This document shows, one piece after another, positions 52,447 through 63,097 of a stretch of DNA of 64,000 nucleotides. This DNA is from Oceaniglobus roseus (lineage in GTDB: Bacteria; Pseudomonadota; Alphaproteobacteria; Rhodobacterales; Rhodobacteraceae). The stretch covers positions 17,228 through 81,227 of the forward strand of contig NZ_PNOS01000017.1 in NCBI RefSeq assembly GCF_002869745.1, written 5' to 3'. A model generated the notes under the pieces. That model did no database searches, was not told the DNA's origin, and saw only the letters and a list, made by a program, of their open reading frames with translations. Numbering within the stretch: the first letter of the stretch is position 1; each line of letters begins with the position of its first letter. A program made the position numbers and the translations under genes.

Positions 52447-52698
52447 TCACTTCCCGAAAAGCTCGGGGTAGACGTGGGCGTTGATTCCGTCGCGGCTGAT
52501 GCCCAGGGCCTTCAGCTCGGCATCGTCCTTGCCGTGCAGCGTCTGGATCAGCGCCTGACGGGCGCGCATCTGCTGGGACAGCATGACGGCGGTGCCGAAG
52601 CTCTGACCGAGAGTCCTGATCCAGCCCAGGACGCCGAGACGCGGCGCGTCGGCATGGGCATGGGCATGGGCGTGCGGGGCGTGTGCGGTGTAGGTCAT
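52447..52698 (-). CDS. His-rich DUF1127 (YjiS-like) small protein
   Basis: 83 residues from the ATG at 52698 (AGGAG 7 bases upstream). Residues ~5-18 alternate His and Ala (H6, H9, H11, H13, H15). The C-terminal ~45 residues are the arginine-containing DUF1127 helix-turn-helix-like unit ending in DAELKALGISRDGINAHVYPELFG. DUF1127 proteins in Rhodobacter have been reported to bind RNA; some others act in stress or envelope responses. Its place between ureC and ureE and its histidines suggest a nickel link, which is inference. Confidence 0.8.
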   Translation of the reverse strand: MTYTAHAPHAHAHAHADAPRLGVLGWIRTLGQSFGTAVMLSQQMRARQALIQTLHGKDDAELKALGISRDGINAHVYPELFGK

Positions 52699-52901
52699 TG
52701 AACTGCTCCTTGCGGCCTGTGAAGCCTCTGCTTCCGTTGGCCTCAAGGTAGGACAGTGTTGCTGACATGAGTACACCCGATGCTGCATCGCGGCATTGCA
52801 TGGCGTGCAAGGCTTTGAAGTTGTTCATTCCAGTTCCGCCCATTGTCCGGGCAAGGGCCGCGGTCGCCGCCCGAGGATGTGCCGTTCCGCGCTCCATGAC
52901 G

Positions 52902-54611
<1,710 letters not shown>

Positions 54612-54629
54612 GGCGGCTCCTTCGTCGGG

Positions 54630-54944
54630 TCAGCGGTGGGTGGGCCCCCGGAGGGACAGGCGGCGGGCGTTGGCGCGGGTCTTCTGGCCGAGCGGCCTCA
54701 CCGCGGCGTCGAGGATCTGGTCGGGCCGCTTGCCCGCCATCATCGCCTGCGTCGCGGCGAAGGAGGAGGCCATCAGCGCCGGGGCCTTCTCGGCCAGCAT
54801 CCGGTGGTTCTCGGACGGCGCGACGGCCCAGAGCCCGGCCATGCCGAGCATCCGGTAGGCGATCACGGTCTGCGCCTCGGAGAGCATCCGGGCGGTATTG
54901 AACCAGGCGGAGAAGAGGTTGGCGCATCGGGCATTTCGGGGCAT
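54630..54944 (-). CDS. Small helical protein of the Rhodobacterales 'antifreeze'-annotated type
   Basis: 104 residues from the ATG at 54944 (AAGGTG upstream). RMLSEAQTVIAYRMLGMAGLWAV near residue 18-40 and C-terminal KPLGQKTRANARRL-like sequence (here RPLGQKTRANARRL) are shared with proteins of this order that databases often label antifreeze or hypothetical. An all-helical, phasin-like fold is possible. Function unknown. Ends 18 bases before ureC. Confidence 0.65.
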   Translation of the reverse strand: MPRNARCANLFSAWFNTARMLSEAQTVIAYRMLGMAGLWAVAPSENHRMLAEKAPALMASSFAATQAMMAGKRPDQILDAAVRPLGQKTRANARRLSLRGPTHR

Positions 54945-55111
54945 CGGGCACACCTTGTCTGGAGCATGGGTGCGCTGCCTGGGGCCGGGGCCGAAGGCGG
55001 GCGCATCCGCTTGCTGCGGCGCAGCATCGTCTCCGAACGCGGCGGCGGCAAGGGGGTTCCACGGCATGGGGACATGCGATGGAAGCAGTGCCGGAATTTC
55101 AAGCGCTCCGC

Positions 55112-55597
55112 TCACAGACCGGCCGCGAACAGGCGCAGGTCGTCGGTGCGCGCAAGGGTCAGGCGGGCGAGGCATTCGAGCGTGAGCTGGCCCATGATCG
55201 TCCCCCCTGCCCCAAGCTGCGCCTCGGCGGCGCAGGCGGCGTCGCGGAACGGGATCCAGGCGCGCTGCGCGTCCCGCAGCATCGTCGTGGCGGCGACGCC
55301 GTTGGTGGTGCCGAGCCTCTCGGCCGTCGCCATGGCCGCCCTGTAGGCGGCGTTCAGCGCCGCATCGGCATCGCGGTAGGCCCGGTCGGCGCAGGCGGTC
55401 GCCTCCATCTGGGTCGGCAGGGCGCCGCAGCGGTTGATCGCAGGCGGCTGCCCGTCCGGTGGCGGACCGGGCGGAAACAGCGCCGAGGGGGGCGCGAGGG
55501 GCTGAAGCGGTGCCGGCGGCGGCTCGGGCGTCGAGATCTGCGCCGTCGCCGCGAGCGGCAGGAGGATCGCGAGGCAGAGGCTAGGCCAGGAAGGCAT
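55112..55597 (-). CDS. Exported LprI-type (DUF1311) protein
   Basis: 161 residues; signal peptide ending about ATA|QI at residue 19, a proline-rich stretch (~23-52), then a DUF1311/LprI domain with INRCGALPTQMEATACADRAYRDAD and DAACAAEAQLG, whose cysteines probably pair. LprI relatives inhibit lysozyme; the role in a urease operon is not known. Overlaps its upstream neighbour by 17 bases. Confidence 0.75.
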   Translation of the reverse strand: MPSWPSLCLAILLPLAATAQISTPEPPPAPLQPLAPPSALFPPGPPPDGQPPAINRCGALPTQMEATACADRAYRDADAALNAAYRAAMATAERLGTTNGVAATTMLRDAQRAWIPFRDAACAAEAQLGAGGTIMGQLTLECLARLTLARTDDLRLFAAGL

Positions 55598-55976
55598 CGT
55601 CGACCTTCACCTGCAACGCCGTGGCCAGCGCGTTGGTCTGGCTCGCCATGGCGAGCACGGCCAGGAATTCGCCGTACTGCGCTTCGGTCATGCCCTTCGC
55701 CTTCGCCGCGGCGGTGTGGGAATGGGCGCAATAGGGACAGCTGTTGGTGATCGACACCGCCATGTAGACCAGCTCCTTCGTCAGCGGATCGAGCGTGCCC
55801 GGCCCCATCACCGTCTTCAGCCGCTCCCACGTCGCCTTCAGCAGCGCCGGATCGTGGGCCAGCGCGCGCCAGAAGTTGTTGACGAAATCGCTGCCGCGGG
55901 TGGCGCGGATGTCGTCGAAGACGGCCCTTGCCTCGGGAGACAGGTCGGCATCGTCCAGCAGCGGGAGGGTGGCCAT
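55581..55976 (-). CDS. Carboxymuconolactone decarboxylase/AhpD-fold protein
   Basis: 131 residues. C80-x-x-C83-x-x-x-H87 (SCPYCAHSH) is the AhpD-type redox motif, preceded by ELVYMAVS. These small helical proteins act as peroxidases or disulphide partners. The exact partner is unknown; it is coupled (shared base) to the LprI-type gene upstream. Confidence 0.85.
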   Translation of the reverse strand: MATLPLLDDADLSPEARAVFDDIRATRGSDFVNNFWRALAHDPALLKATWERLKTVMGPGTLDPLTKELVYMAVSITNSCPYCAHSHTAAAKAKGMTEAQYGEFLAVLAMASQTNALATALQVKVDDAFLA

Positions 55977-56335
55977 CAGAACATCGCCCTCAGCTGGGCG
56001 GTGCGGGCGCGGGTCATGTCGTCCATGCAGCTCCAGTAGATCGTCGGTGCGATGGAGCCGCCGGCGAAATCGTCGCGCTCGGATTCGCATTTCGCGTCGC
56101 GCCGCTTGAGCCAGGCCCGCTGCTCGTCCAGCAGCGCCTGCCCCCAGCCCGCGGCATCGGCCCGCGGTTTCAGGCGTTTCCAGACGCTGTTCAGCTCGGC
56201 ATCCGACACCTCCCAGTTGCCCATGGTGCACATGTTGATGTCGAGTTGCGTCTGATACCGCGCGCAGTCCTCGGCGGCGGCGGCGAGCGGGGCGGCGAGC
56301 GCGAGGCCCGCCGCAAGGGTCACCACCCGTCCCAT
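55976..56335 (-). CDS. Exported LprI-type (DUF1311) protein, second copy
   Basis: 119 residues; signal peptide MGRVVTLAAGLALAAPLAAA with cleavage near AEA|ED-like site, then CARYQTQLDINMCTMGNWEVSDAELN and RRDAKCESER, the four-cysteine LprI pattern. It is related to the protein at 55112 and shares its start/stop base with both neighbours. Confidence 0.78.
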   Translation of the reverse strand: MGRVVTLAAGLALAAPLAAAAEDCARYQTQLDINMCTMGNWEVSDAELNSVWKRLKPRADAAGWGQALLDEQRAWLKRRDAKCESERDDFAGGSIAPTIYWSCMDDMTRARTAQLRAMF

Positions 56336-57153
56336 CAGACCATCGCGAAGATGCGGGCCGGGCCGCCGGTGCCGCCGCGGTGCTTCGGCGCGCCGACGAT
56401 GATCGTGGCGCCCGCCGACGGAAGATCGGCCAGGCCCGCGAGGCACTCGATCCCGTAGCGCCCCGCTGGCAGCCAGGCATAGTGGGTCGCGAAGTCGGGC
56501 GAGGGTCCGTGGTCGAGCGACAGGGTGTCGACGGCGATGGCCCCTGCCCCGGTCTCCAGCAGCATCGCCGTCGCCTCGGGGTGGAAGCCAGGGAAGTGCA
56601 GCTTGCCCTCGCCGTCGCGGCCCGCGAAGGCGTCGCTCCCCAGCTTCTCGGCCCAGCCGGAATAGAGCGCGACCACCGCGCCGTCCGGAATCTCGCCGTT
56701 GGCGTCGGTCCAGGCCTTCAGGTCGTCGGGCGTGAGCTGGTAATCGGCGTTCTCGGCCGCCTTCGCGGCCACGTCGACCTTGCAGAGCGGCGCGACGAGG
56801 TTGCCGACCGGGATCTCGTCCACCGAGATGCCGTCGGCCGAGAAGTGCAGCGGCGCGTCGATGTGGGTCGCCGTATGCTCGTTGATCGTCATCTCGTAGA
56901 GGTTGAAGCCGTCCTTGTCGAAGCTGAACTTCTTGTTCATCGAGATGCCGGGGACGCCGAAGAAGGTCGGGAAATCGGCATCGAGCGTGTGGGTCAGGTC
57001 CATGACGCTGCCGTGGCCCGCGGCAAGCGCCGGGGGCGCCGAGATCAGGCCGCCCACGGCGGCGGTGGCGCCGACGGCGGCGGAGGCACGGAAGAAGTCG
57101 CGGCGGCTGAGCATTCGCTCCTTCACCGCACCGATCACGCAGGCATCGCACAT
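56335..57153 (-). CDS. Exported cyclase-family hydrolase (kynurenine formamidase-like)
   Basis: 272 residues. The N-terminus contains SRRDFFRASAAVGATAAVGG, a twin-arginine signal (R17, R18). The metal motif H93-x3-H97-x-D99-x-P-x-H103 (HTATHIDAPLHF) is that of the cyclase/KynB superfamily, and LSLDHGPS and HYAWLPAGRYGIECL complete the fold. Such enzymes hydrolyse formyl-amides or amides with Mn2+/Zn2+. In a urease operon it may release an amide or urea-type substrate in the periplasm, which is inference. Confidence 0.82.
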   Translation of the reverse strand: MCDACVIGAVKERMLSRRDFFRASAAVGATAAVGGLISAPPALAAGHGSVMDLTHTLDADFPTFFGVPGISMNKKFSFDKDGFNLYEMTINEHTATHIDAPLHFSADGISVDEIPVGNLVAPLCKVDVAAKAAENADYQLTPDDLKAWTDANGEIPDGAVVALYSGWAEKLGSDAFAGRDGEGKLHFPGFHPEATAMLLETGAGAIAVDTLSLDHGPSPDFATHYAWLPAGRYGIECLAGLADLPSAGATIIVGAPKHRGGTGGPARIFAMV

Positions 57154-57189
57154 GGTCTCTCACTCCCCTGTTGCGGCGGCGTGAAGGCG

Positions 57190-57495
57190 TCAGAGATCGC
57201 CCATCACCGCCTGGTTGAACCCGATGACGCGGCGCCGCCCGCCATAGGAGACCAGCCGCACGGAACGGGTCTGGCCCGGCTCGAAGCGTACGGCGGTGCC
57301 CGCCGCGATGTCCAGCCGCATGCCGCGCGCCGCCTCCCGGTCGAAGTCGAGCGCGCGGTTCGTCTCGGCGAAATGGTAGTGGCTGCCGACCTGCACCGGC
57401 CGGTCCCCGGTGTTGGCGACGTCGAGCTCGATCGCCGCGGCGCCTGCGTTCAGGGTGATCTCACCCGCCATGGTCATCACTTCGCCGGGGATCAT
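57190..57495 (-). CDS. ureB: Urease beta subunit
   Basis: 101 residues. MIPGEV at the start, [17 protein letters not shown] in the middle (VGSHYHF is the hallmark) and GFNQAVMG at the end. Structural subunit of urease. Confidence 0.96.
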   Translation of the reverse strand: MIPGEVMTMAGEITLNAGAAAIELDVANTGDRPVQVGSHYHFAETNRALDFDREAARGMRLDIAAGTAVRFEPGQTRSVRLVSYGGRRRVIGFNQAVMGDL

Positions 57496-57505
57496 CGGCC
57501 TCTCC

Positions 57506-57985
57506 TCAGAACTGGATGTGAAAGCTCAGGACCGCCCCGGCGAGGCCCGACAGAAGGCAGATCGCGACCCAGTAGCAGATCGAGGGGGCGTGCCAGTGGC
57601 GGTCGCGGATGCCGCGCCCATGGGCCGCCTCGGCCAGGCCGGGCGGCAGGGCGAGGATGTCGCGCTCCATCGCCACCAGGAAATCGGTATGGCGGTTGAT
57701 GTCGCGCTGGATGAAGAAGAAGCGCAGGCCGCCGCCCAGGTTGAAGGCGAGCGGCAGGAAATAGATCAGCTGGACCTGCACCATGTCCAGCATGAAGGTG
57801 TCGGTGACGTTGTCCCGGTTCACCGCGATCCAGCCGAAGAAGGCGAAGGTGGCGATGACCGAGTGCCGGATCCAGACCTCGCGCTCGGACTGCATCCCGG
57901 TGATCCGCGCGAAATACTGCGCGTACTGCTGGGCCGCGAAACGGAAGTCGCGGTCGCTCAGCGGGCCCGCGGGCGGCAGCTCCAT
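57506..57985 (-). CDS. Hypothetical membrane protein in the urease operon
   Basis: 159 residues with three likely membrane segments: ~43-58 ([13 protein letters not shown]), ~72-88 ([15 protein letters not shown]) and ~137-156 ([18 protein letters not shown]). An N-terminal ~40-residue part is polar. I do not recognise the family. It ends 10 bases before ureB, so it is co-translated with it; a part in nickel or urea movement is possible but unproven. Confidence 0.7.
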   Translation of the reverse strand: MELPPAGPLSDRDFRFAAQQYAQYFARITGMQSEREVWIRHSVIATFAFFGWIAVNRDNVTDTFMLDMVQVQLIYFLPLAFNLGGGLRFFFIQRDINRHTDFLVAMERDILALPPGLAEAAHGRGIRDRHWHAPSICYWVAICLLSGLAGAVLSFHIQF

Positions 57986-58029
57986 GGCTCACGCGAGGCA
58001 TGGGCGGGCCGCCCGCGGGCGTCCGTTTC

Positions 58030-58122
58030 TCACCGGCGCACCTTCACCGGGATCGGGATGCGGACGGGCTGGGGTGCGGGGCCGCTCAGGATGGCCTTGA
58101 GGACGTCGAGGATCGGTTTCAC
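58030..58122 (-). CDS. Possible 30-residue basic protein
   Basis: A GTG-started frame of 30 codons with an excellent ribosome-binding site (AAGGAG, 7-base spacing). The peptide begins VKPILDVLKAILSG and ends in alternating proline and basic residues (PIPVKVRR): an amphipathic helix plus a cationic tail. It lies between ureA and the membrane-protein gene, too short for routine gene calling. Confidence 0.5.
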   Translation of the reverse strand: MKPILDVLKAILSGPAPQPVRIPIPVKVRR

Positions 58123-58151
58123 GGGTGTGCTCCTTTGCTCTCTCCATCCGG

Positions 58152-58454
58152 TCAGCGGATCGGATGGTGTACGGTGACCAACTTCGTGCCGTCGGGAAAG
58201 GTTGCCTCGACCTGGACATCGTGAATCATCGACGCGATCCCCTCCATGCACTGATCGGCGGTAACGACATGGGCCCCCGCCTCCATCAGATCGGCCACGC
58301 TGCGCCCGTCGCGGGCGCCCTCGACGACATAGTCCGTGATCAGCGCGATGGCCTCGGGGTGGTTCAATTTGACGCCCCTCTGCAGACGCCCCCGCGCCAC
58401 CATCGCGGCGACGCTGACCAGCAGCTTGTCCTTTTCCCTGGGTGAGAGGTTCAT
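58152..58454 (-). CDS. ureA: Urease gamma subunit
   Basis: 100 residues. [26 protein letters not shown] start (here [16 protein letters not shown]), [13 protein letters not shown], and [17 protein letters not shown] at the end, all family hallmarks. Structural subunit. It starts 18 bases after ureD. Confidence 0.97.
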   Translation of the reverse strand: MNLSPREKDKLLVSVAAMVARGRLQRGVKLNHPEAIALITDYVVEGARDGRSVADLMEAGAHVVTADQCMEGIASMIHDVQVEATFPDGTKLVTVHHPIR

Positions 58455-58472
58455 CCCCGCTCCTTCTTCTTC

Positions 58473-59285
58473 TCAGACCTGCCAGACCCGGGGCAAGGCT
58501 GCGCCCCGGAGCCGTTCGATGATGGCGGCGATCCGCCGCTTCTGCGCCAGCGCGTCGCGCCCCATCGCGCGCACGATGAGCCTGCCGTCCCAGGCGGAGG
58601 CGGCGAGGCCCGGAGCCTCGCCGATGATGTCGCGCACCGGCCCGAGCGCATCCTCGGCACCCTCGGACACCAGCGCGACCGTCGTCAGCGCGAGAGCCCC
58701 GTCGAGCCCCGCGGCCCCTCGGGCGGCAAGGTCGGCACCGGTGATCCGCAGCGGCTCGATCAGCACCGGGCGGCCCAGCCTGAGGACGCGGCGGCGGTCG
58801 GTGAAGTCGAGCGTCGTCAGCGTCTCGCCCATGGCGGTGCGTCCCAGCACGACGGTCTCGGCCATCAGCAGCGTCGCCTCGGCGGCGAGCTGCGCCGTGG
58901 TGCGGCGGGACAGGCGCGCGGACTGGAACAGGATCGTCTCCTGCGGCAGCCAGTCGAGCCGGGCGCCCCGCCCGAGGTCGAGGTCCACCGTCACCTCCGC
59001 CACCTCGTCGCGGGCGGCATAGGCGCGCTCGGCCGTCTGGGTGGTGCCGGTGGCACGGGCGCCCGGCCCGAGGTTCAGCGCGAAGTGCATCCGGTCGCCG
59101 CCCGTCAGCCCGCCCGCGGTGTTCAGGAACACCACCTCGGGCGGCGCGCCGTGCATCTTCGGCAGCATCGCCTTGGCCGAGCCGCTCTGGTGCAGGTCCC
59201 TGAGCCCGGCGGCATCCAGGCGCACCCGCGCCGCACCGCGGGTGCGCTGGAGTTTCGGCAGGTCGGTCGTGGCGTTGTCGAGCAT
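58473..59285 (-). CDS. ureD: Urease accessory protein UreD
   Basis: 270 residues from the ATG at 59285 (GGAG 6-8 bases upstream); a longer open frame continues upstream but is low-complexity. VVFLNTAGGLTGGDRM and LDWLPQETILFQSARL are conserved UreD segments. UreD docks on apo-urease and channels nickel. First gene of the operon. Confidence 0.93.
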   Translation of the reverse strand: MLDNATTDLPKLQRTRGAARVRLDAAGLRDLHQSGSAKAMLPKMHGAPPEVVFLNTAGGLTGGDRMHFALNLGPGARATGTTQTAERAYAARDEVAEVTVDLDLGRGARLDWLPQETILFQSARLSRRTTAQLAAEATLLMAETVVLGRTAMGETLTTLDFTDRRRVLRLGRPVLIEPLRITGADLAARGAAGLDGALALTTVALVSEGAEDALGPVRDIIGEAPGLAASAWDGRLIVRAMGRDALAQKRRIAAIIERLRGAALPRVWQV

Positions 59286-59473
59286 CGGGTCTCCGTTCGG
59301 CCCCACGCTAATCGGGCGGCGCGGGGGGCAGCAAGGGCGGCGATGTGTCCTTCGACGTCGCGGGCGGCGGCGGCGGAGGCGCTGCCCGTTTTTTGGGCAG
59401 CGGGCGGGCGGAACGGCAGGCGGCGGCGAAAAGGCCACTGGAATCCGCCCCGGGCATTGTGTAGCGGGGGACC
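59286..59473. promoter_or_regulatory. Divergent ureD/pyrC intergenic region
   Basis: 188 bases. A perfect 8-bp hairpin CGCTGCCC (59380-59387), GTTTTTT, GGGCAGCG (59395-59402) lies in the middle; the loop is a T-run, so it could end a transcript from either side. No convincing -35/-10 pair for urease could be picked. Confidence 0.45.
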
Positions 59474-60511
59474 ATGGACCGCCTGACCCTCCGCCGCCCT
59501 GACGACTGGCACCTGCACCTGCGCGACGGCGCGATGCTGAAGGCCGTGCTGCCGGAAACCGCCCGTCACTTCGCCCGCGCGCTGGTGATGCCGAACCTCG
59601 TGCCGCCGGTGGTGACCGCCGCCGACGCCGCCGACTACCGCGACCGAATCCTCGCCGCGAAGCCCCGTGGTTCGGACTTCCGGCCGCTGATGACGCTGTA
59701 CCTGACCGAGGACACGCAGGTGCCCGACCTGCGCGCGGCGGCGGAGATTGGGCTGGTCACGGCGGTGAAGCTCTATCCCGCCGGGGCGACCACCAACTCG
59801 GCCAGCGGGGTGAAGGACTTCACCAAGGTCCGCCGCGTGCTGGAGAACATGGCCCAGATCGGCCTGCCCCTCTGCGTCCATGGCGAGGTGACGGATCCAG
59901 AGGTCGACATCTTCGACCGCGAGGCCGTGTTCATCGAGCGGGTGCTGGATCCGATCCGCCGCGACATCCCCGGCCTGCGCGTCGTGATGGAGCACATCAC
60001 CACCGCCGACGCCGTCGACTACGTGCGCGACGGCGGCGACGACCTGGCGGCGACGATCACCACCCATCACCTGGTCATCAACCGGAACCACATCCTCGCG
60101 GGCGGCATCCGGCCCCATTACTATTGCCTGCCGGTGGCCAAGCGCGAGGTGCACCGCAAGGCGCTGGTCGCCGCGGCGACCTCGGGCGAGGCGCGCTTCT
60201 TCCTCGGCACCGATTCGGCGCCGCATCTCGACGCAGCCAAGCTGATGCCCTGCGGCTGCGCGGGCTGCTTCACCGCGACGAACACCCTGTCGATCCTCGC
60301 CGAGATGTTCGAGCGGGAGGGCGCGCTGGAGCGGCTGGAGGGCTTCACCTCGCTCCACGGCGCGGCCTTCTACCGGGTGGAGCCGAACGACGCGCGGATC
60401 GTGCTGAGCAAGGGCGAGCCGGTGCGCTATCCGCCCGGCATCCTGACCGAGGACGGTGTCGTGACGATGTTCGATCCGGGATTTCCCCTCCACTGGCGTG
60501 TCGAGGGCTGA
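59474..60511 (+). CDS. pyrC: Dihydroorotase (class II)
   Basis: 345 residues. Zinc ligands H13 and H15 in DWHLHLRDG, carbamylated K99 in [10 protein letters not shown], and LGTDSAPH near the end. It closes carbamoyl-aspartate to dihydroorotate in pyrimidine synthesis. Followed by pyrE, with a dispersed intergenic element between. Confidence 0.96.
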   Translation: MDRLTLRRPDDWHLHLRDGAMLKAVLPETARHFARALVMPNLVPPVVTAADAADYRDRILAAKPRGSDFRPLMTLYLTEDTQVPDLRAAAEIGLVTAVKLYPAGATTNSASGVKDFTKVRRVLENMAQIGLPLCVHGEVTDPEVDIFDREAVFIERVLDPIRRDIPGLRVVMEHITTADAVDYVRDGGDDLAATITTHHLVINRNHILAGGIRPHYYCLPVAKREVHRKALVAAATSGEARFFLGTDSAPHLDAAKLMPCGCAGCFTATNTLSILAEMFEREGALERLEGFTSLHGAAFYRVEPNDARIVLSKGEPVRYPPGILTEDGVVTMFDPGFPLHWRVEG

Positions 60512-60517
60512 GGGTGC

Positions 60518-60554
60518 GGACGCCTCCGGCGGGAGTATTTGTGCAAAGAAGAAG
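60518..60554 (+). repeat. Dispersed intergenic element, copy C
   Basis: GGACGCCTCCGGCGGGAG, then TATTTGTGCAAAGAAGAAG. It matches copy B (50604-50641, opposite strand) at all but about four positions and shares a core with 5725-5742. It sits just after the pyrC stop. Confidence 0.6.
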
Positions 60555-60614
60555 ACAGGGCGCGGCGCGTGACGGGCGATCGTGTGCGTCGGGTTCGCAA
60601 CGATGGAGAACGGC

Positions 60615-61295
60615 ATGATACCCACGGGATTTCCGGCGCGGGAGGACATGGCACAGTTGACGGCGCGGATGCTGCTGGAGATCGGCGCGGTGAACTTCAA
60701 CGCCGAGACGCCCTACATCTTCGCCTCGGGCCTGCCCGCCCCGGTCTATGTCGACTGCCGCAAGCTGATCTCGTTCCCGCGGGTGCGCGGCACGGTGATG
60801 GACTTCCTCGCCTGCACCGTCATGCGCGACGCGGGGTTCGAGGCCTTCGACGTGGTGGCGGGCGGCGAGACGGCCGGCATCCCCTTCGGCGCCTGGATGG
60901 CCGAGCGGCTGGCGCTGCCGATGACCTACGTGCGCAAGAAGCCGAAGGGATACGGCCGCAACGCCCGGATCGAGGGCGTGATGACCGAGGGGAACCGGGT
61001 GCTGCTGGTCGAGGACCTTGCGACGGACGGGGGCAGCAAGCTGTCCTTCGTCGACGCGATCCGCGAGACCGGGGCGAGCTGCGCGCACACGGCGGTCGTC
61101 TTCTACTACGGCATCTTCCCGGGCACGCTCGAGACGCTGGAGGGGCACGGCGTGCGGCTGCATCACCTCTGCACCTGGTGGGACGTGCTGGCCGAGGCGC
61201 GGGCGCAGGGCAGTTTCGACGCCGCCACCCTGGAGGAGGTCGAGTCCTTCCTGCGCCAGCCCCGCGCCTGGCAGGAGGCGCGGCGCAAGGACTGA
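60615..61295 (+). CDS. pyrE: Orotate phosphoribosyltransferase
   Basis: 226 residues from the ATG at 60615, which has GGAGA 5 bases upstream; starts at 60582 and 60603 add residues without support. PRPP-binding loop [14 protein letters not shown], and FAVN-type N-terminal core [17 protein letters not shown] with [15 protein letters not shown]. It converts orotate and PRPP to OMP. Confidence 0.94.
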   Translation: MIPTGFPAREDMAQLTARMLLEIGAVNFNAETPYIFASGLPAPVYVDCRKLISFPRVRGTVMDFLACTVMRDAGFEAFDVVAGGETAGIPFGAWMAERLALPMTYVRKKPKGYGRNARIEGVMTEGNRVLLVEDLATDGGSKLSFVDAIRETGASCAHTAVVFYYGIFPGTLETLEGHGVRLHHLCTWWDVLAEARAQGSFDAATLEEVESFLRQPRAWQEARRKD

Positions 61296-61513
61296 TCTCC
61301 GCCCCTCCCCATCGCCGGGACGCTGCACCATTTTCGCAACGTCAGGTGGTCCGCCGGGCGCAGATGTTGACGGCCGCGCCCGATTCGACGCAAGGTCTGG
61401 CGGTGCGCGCGGCCCCGGGACTTGTCCACAGAAACATACAGTTTGCAGGGTCCGCGGCCGGGATTCTATGACCCGCGGACACGTTGGGCAGGACCAGAAT
61501 CGGGGGCAGTGGC
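61296..61513 (+). other. pyrE-dnaB intergenic region with one DnaA-box-like site
   Basis: 218 bases without a gene. TTGTCCACA at 61422-61430 differs from the DnaA box consensus TTATNCACA at one position and lies about 85 bases before dnaB. A single site may point to DnaA control of dnaB; it is not an origin. Confidence 0.35.
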
Positions 61514-63031
61514 ATGAACGAGGTATCGACGGTCAGGATCGCGGCGCTGGAGGCGACGGGGCGCGACGCCGAGGCGGCGGCCGAAGCCCTGCCCCACAAC
61601 ATCGAGGCCGAACAGCAGCTGCTGGGCGCGATCCTCACCAACAACGACATCTTCGACCGTGTCGCCTCGATCATCAACGAGACGCACTTCTACGACCCCG
61701 TCCACGCCCGCATCTACGAGATCGCGGCGAGCCGGATCGCGAAGAACGCGCTGGCCTCGCCGGTGACGCTGAAGGCCTTCATGGAGGACGATCCGGGGCT
61801 GAAGGAACTGGGCGGCGCCGCCTATCTCATGCGCCTTGCCGGCGCCGCGATCTCGAGCTTCGCGGCGAAGGATTATGCGCAGATGATCCACGACCTCGCG
61901 ATCCGGCGCGAGCTGATCAGCCTCGGCCGCGACATCAGCGCCAAGGCCGCGAAGGTGGACGTGGAGAGCGAGCCGAAGGAGCAGATCGTCGAGGCCGAGC
62001 AGCGGCTCTACAAGCTCGGCGAGGCGGGCCAGGCGAACCAGGGGTTCCAGTCCTTCCTGCGCGCCGTGACCGATGCGGTGAACGTCGCCAACGCCGCCTA
62101 CCAGCGGGAGGGCGGGCTGTCGGGCGTGTCCACCGGGCTCGTCGATCTCGACAAGAAGCTCGGCGGCCTGCACAAGTCCGACCTTCTGATCCTCGCCGGG
62201 CGGCCTTCGATGGGCAAGACGTCGCTGGCCACGAACATCGCCTTCAACATCGCCAAGGCCTACCGGCGCGGTCGGCTGCCCGACGGCACCGAGGGGGCGG
62301 TGGATGGCGGCGTGGTCGGCTTCTACTCGCTGGAGATGAGCGCCGAGCAGCTGGCCGCGCGGATCCTGTCCGAGGCGAGCGAGGTGCCGAGCGAGCAGAT
62401 CCGCCGCGGCGACATGAACGAGACGGAGTTCCGCCGCTTCGTGCAGGCCGCGAAGGACCTCGAGGCCTGCCCGCTGTTCATCGACGACACGCCTGCCCTC
62501 CCCATCGCCCAGCTTGCCGCCCGCGCGCGGCGGCTGAAGCGGACCCACGGGCTTGACGCGCTCTTCGTGGACTATCTGCAGCTGGTGCGCGGCACGGGTC
62601 GCAGCGAGAACAGGGTGAACGAGATTTCCGAGATCACCATGGGGCTGAAGGCCATCGCGAAAGAGCTGAACATCCCCGTGGTGGCGCTGTCGCAGCTCTC
62701 CCGCCAGGTGGAAAGCCGCGAGGACAAGCGGCCGCAGCTTTCGGACCTGCGGGAATCGGGGTCGATCGAGCAGGACGCCGACGTCGTGATGTTCGTGTTC
62801 CGCGAGGAATACTACAAGGAGCGCGAGAAGCCCGGCGATCACGAACTGGAAAAGGTCGCCGCCTGGCAGGACGAGATGGAGCGGCTGCACGGCCGCGCCG
62901 AGGTGATCATCGGCAAGCAGCGCCACGGGCCCATCGGCACGGTGGACCTGTCCTTCGAGGGCCGCTTCACCCGCTTCGGCAACCTGGTGAAACCCTGGCA
63001 GAACGACGGGCGTGACGACGTCGGCTTCTGA
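61514..63031 (+). CDS. dnaB: Replicative DNA helicase
   Basis: 505 residues. N-terminal DnaG-interaction domain (~20-125, PHNIEAEQQLLGAIL), linker, and RecA-like C-terminal domain with Walker A GRPSMGKTS (229-237), Walker B LDALFVDYLQL and arginine-finger region KQRHGPIGTV. Hexameric 5'-3' helicase at the fork. The ATG at 61514 was preferred over a GTG ten codons earlier. Confidence 0.97.
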   Translation: MNEVSTVRIAALEATGRDAEAAAEALPHNIEAEQQLLGAILTNNDIFDRVASIINETHFYDPVHARIYEIAASRIAKNALASPVTLKAFMEDDPGLKELGGAAYLMRLAGAAISSFAAKDYAQMIHDLAIRRELISLGRDISAKAAKVDVESEPKEQIVEAEQRLYKLGEAGQANQGFQSFLRAVTDAVNVANAAYQREGGLSGVSTGLVDLDKKLGGLHKSDLLILAGRPSMGKTSLATNIAFNIAKAYRRGRLPDGTEGAVDGGVVGFYSLEMSAEQLAARILSEASEVPSEQIRRGDMNETEFRRFVQAAKDLEACPLFIDDTPALPIAQLAARARRLKRTHGLDALFVDYLQLVRGTGRSENRVNEISEITMGLKAIAKELNIPVVALSQLSRQVESREDKRPQLSDLRESGSIEQDADVVMFVFREEYYKEREKPGDHELEKVAAWQDEMERLHGRAEVIIGKQRHGPIGTVDLSFEGRFTRFGNLVKPWQNDGRDDVGF

Positions 63032-63097
63032 GCGGCCTTCTGCCTCTCTGACCTTTCTGTGACTTTACAGGCGTCGGGGTTGTGTCACCCTGACGCC

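Noticed and set aside
52421..52897. A 158-codon minus-strand frame covering the DUF1127 gene in another frame
   Set aside because: The DUF1127 frame has the better ribosome-binding site and family match; the other frame degenerates to Pro/Arg-rich sequence where they overlap.
61422..61430. TTGTCCACA as part of a replication origin near dnaB
   Set aside because: Only one such site was seen, without an AT-rich unwinding region or further boxes.
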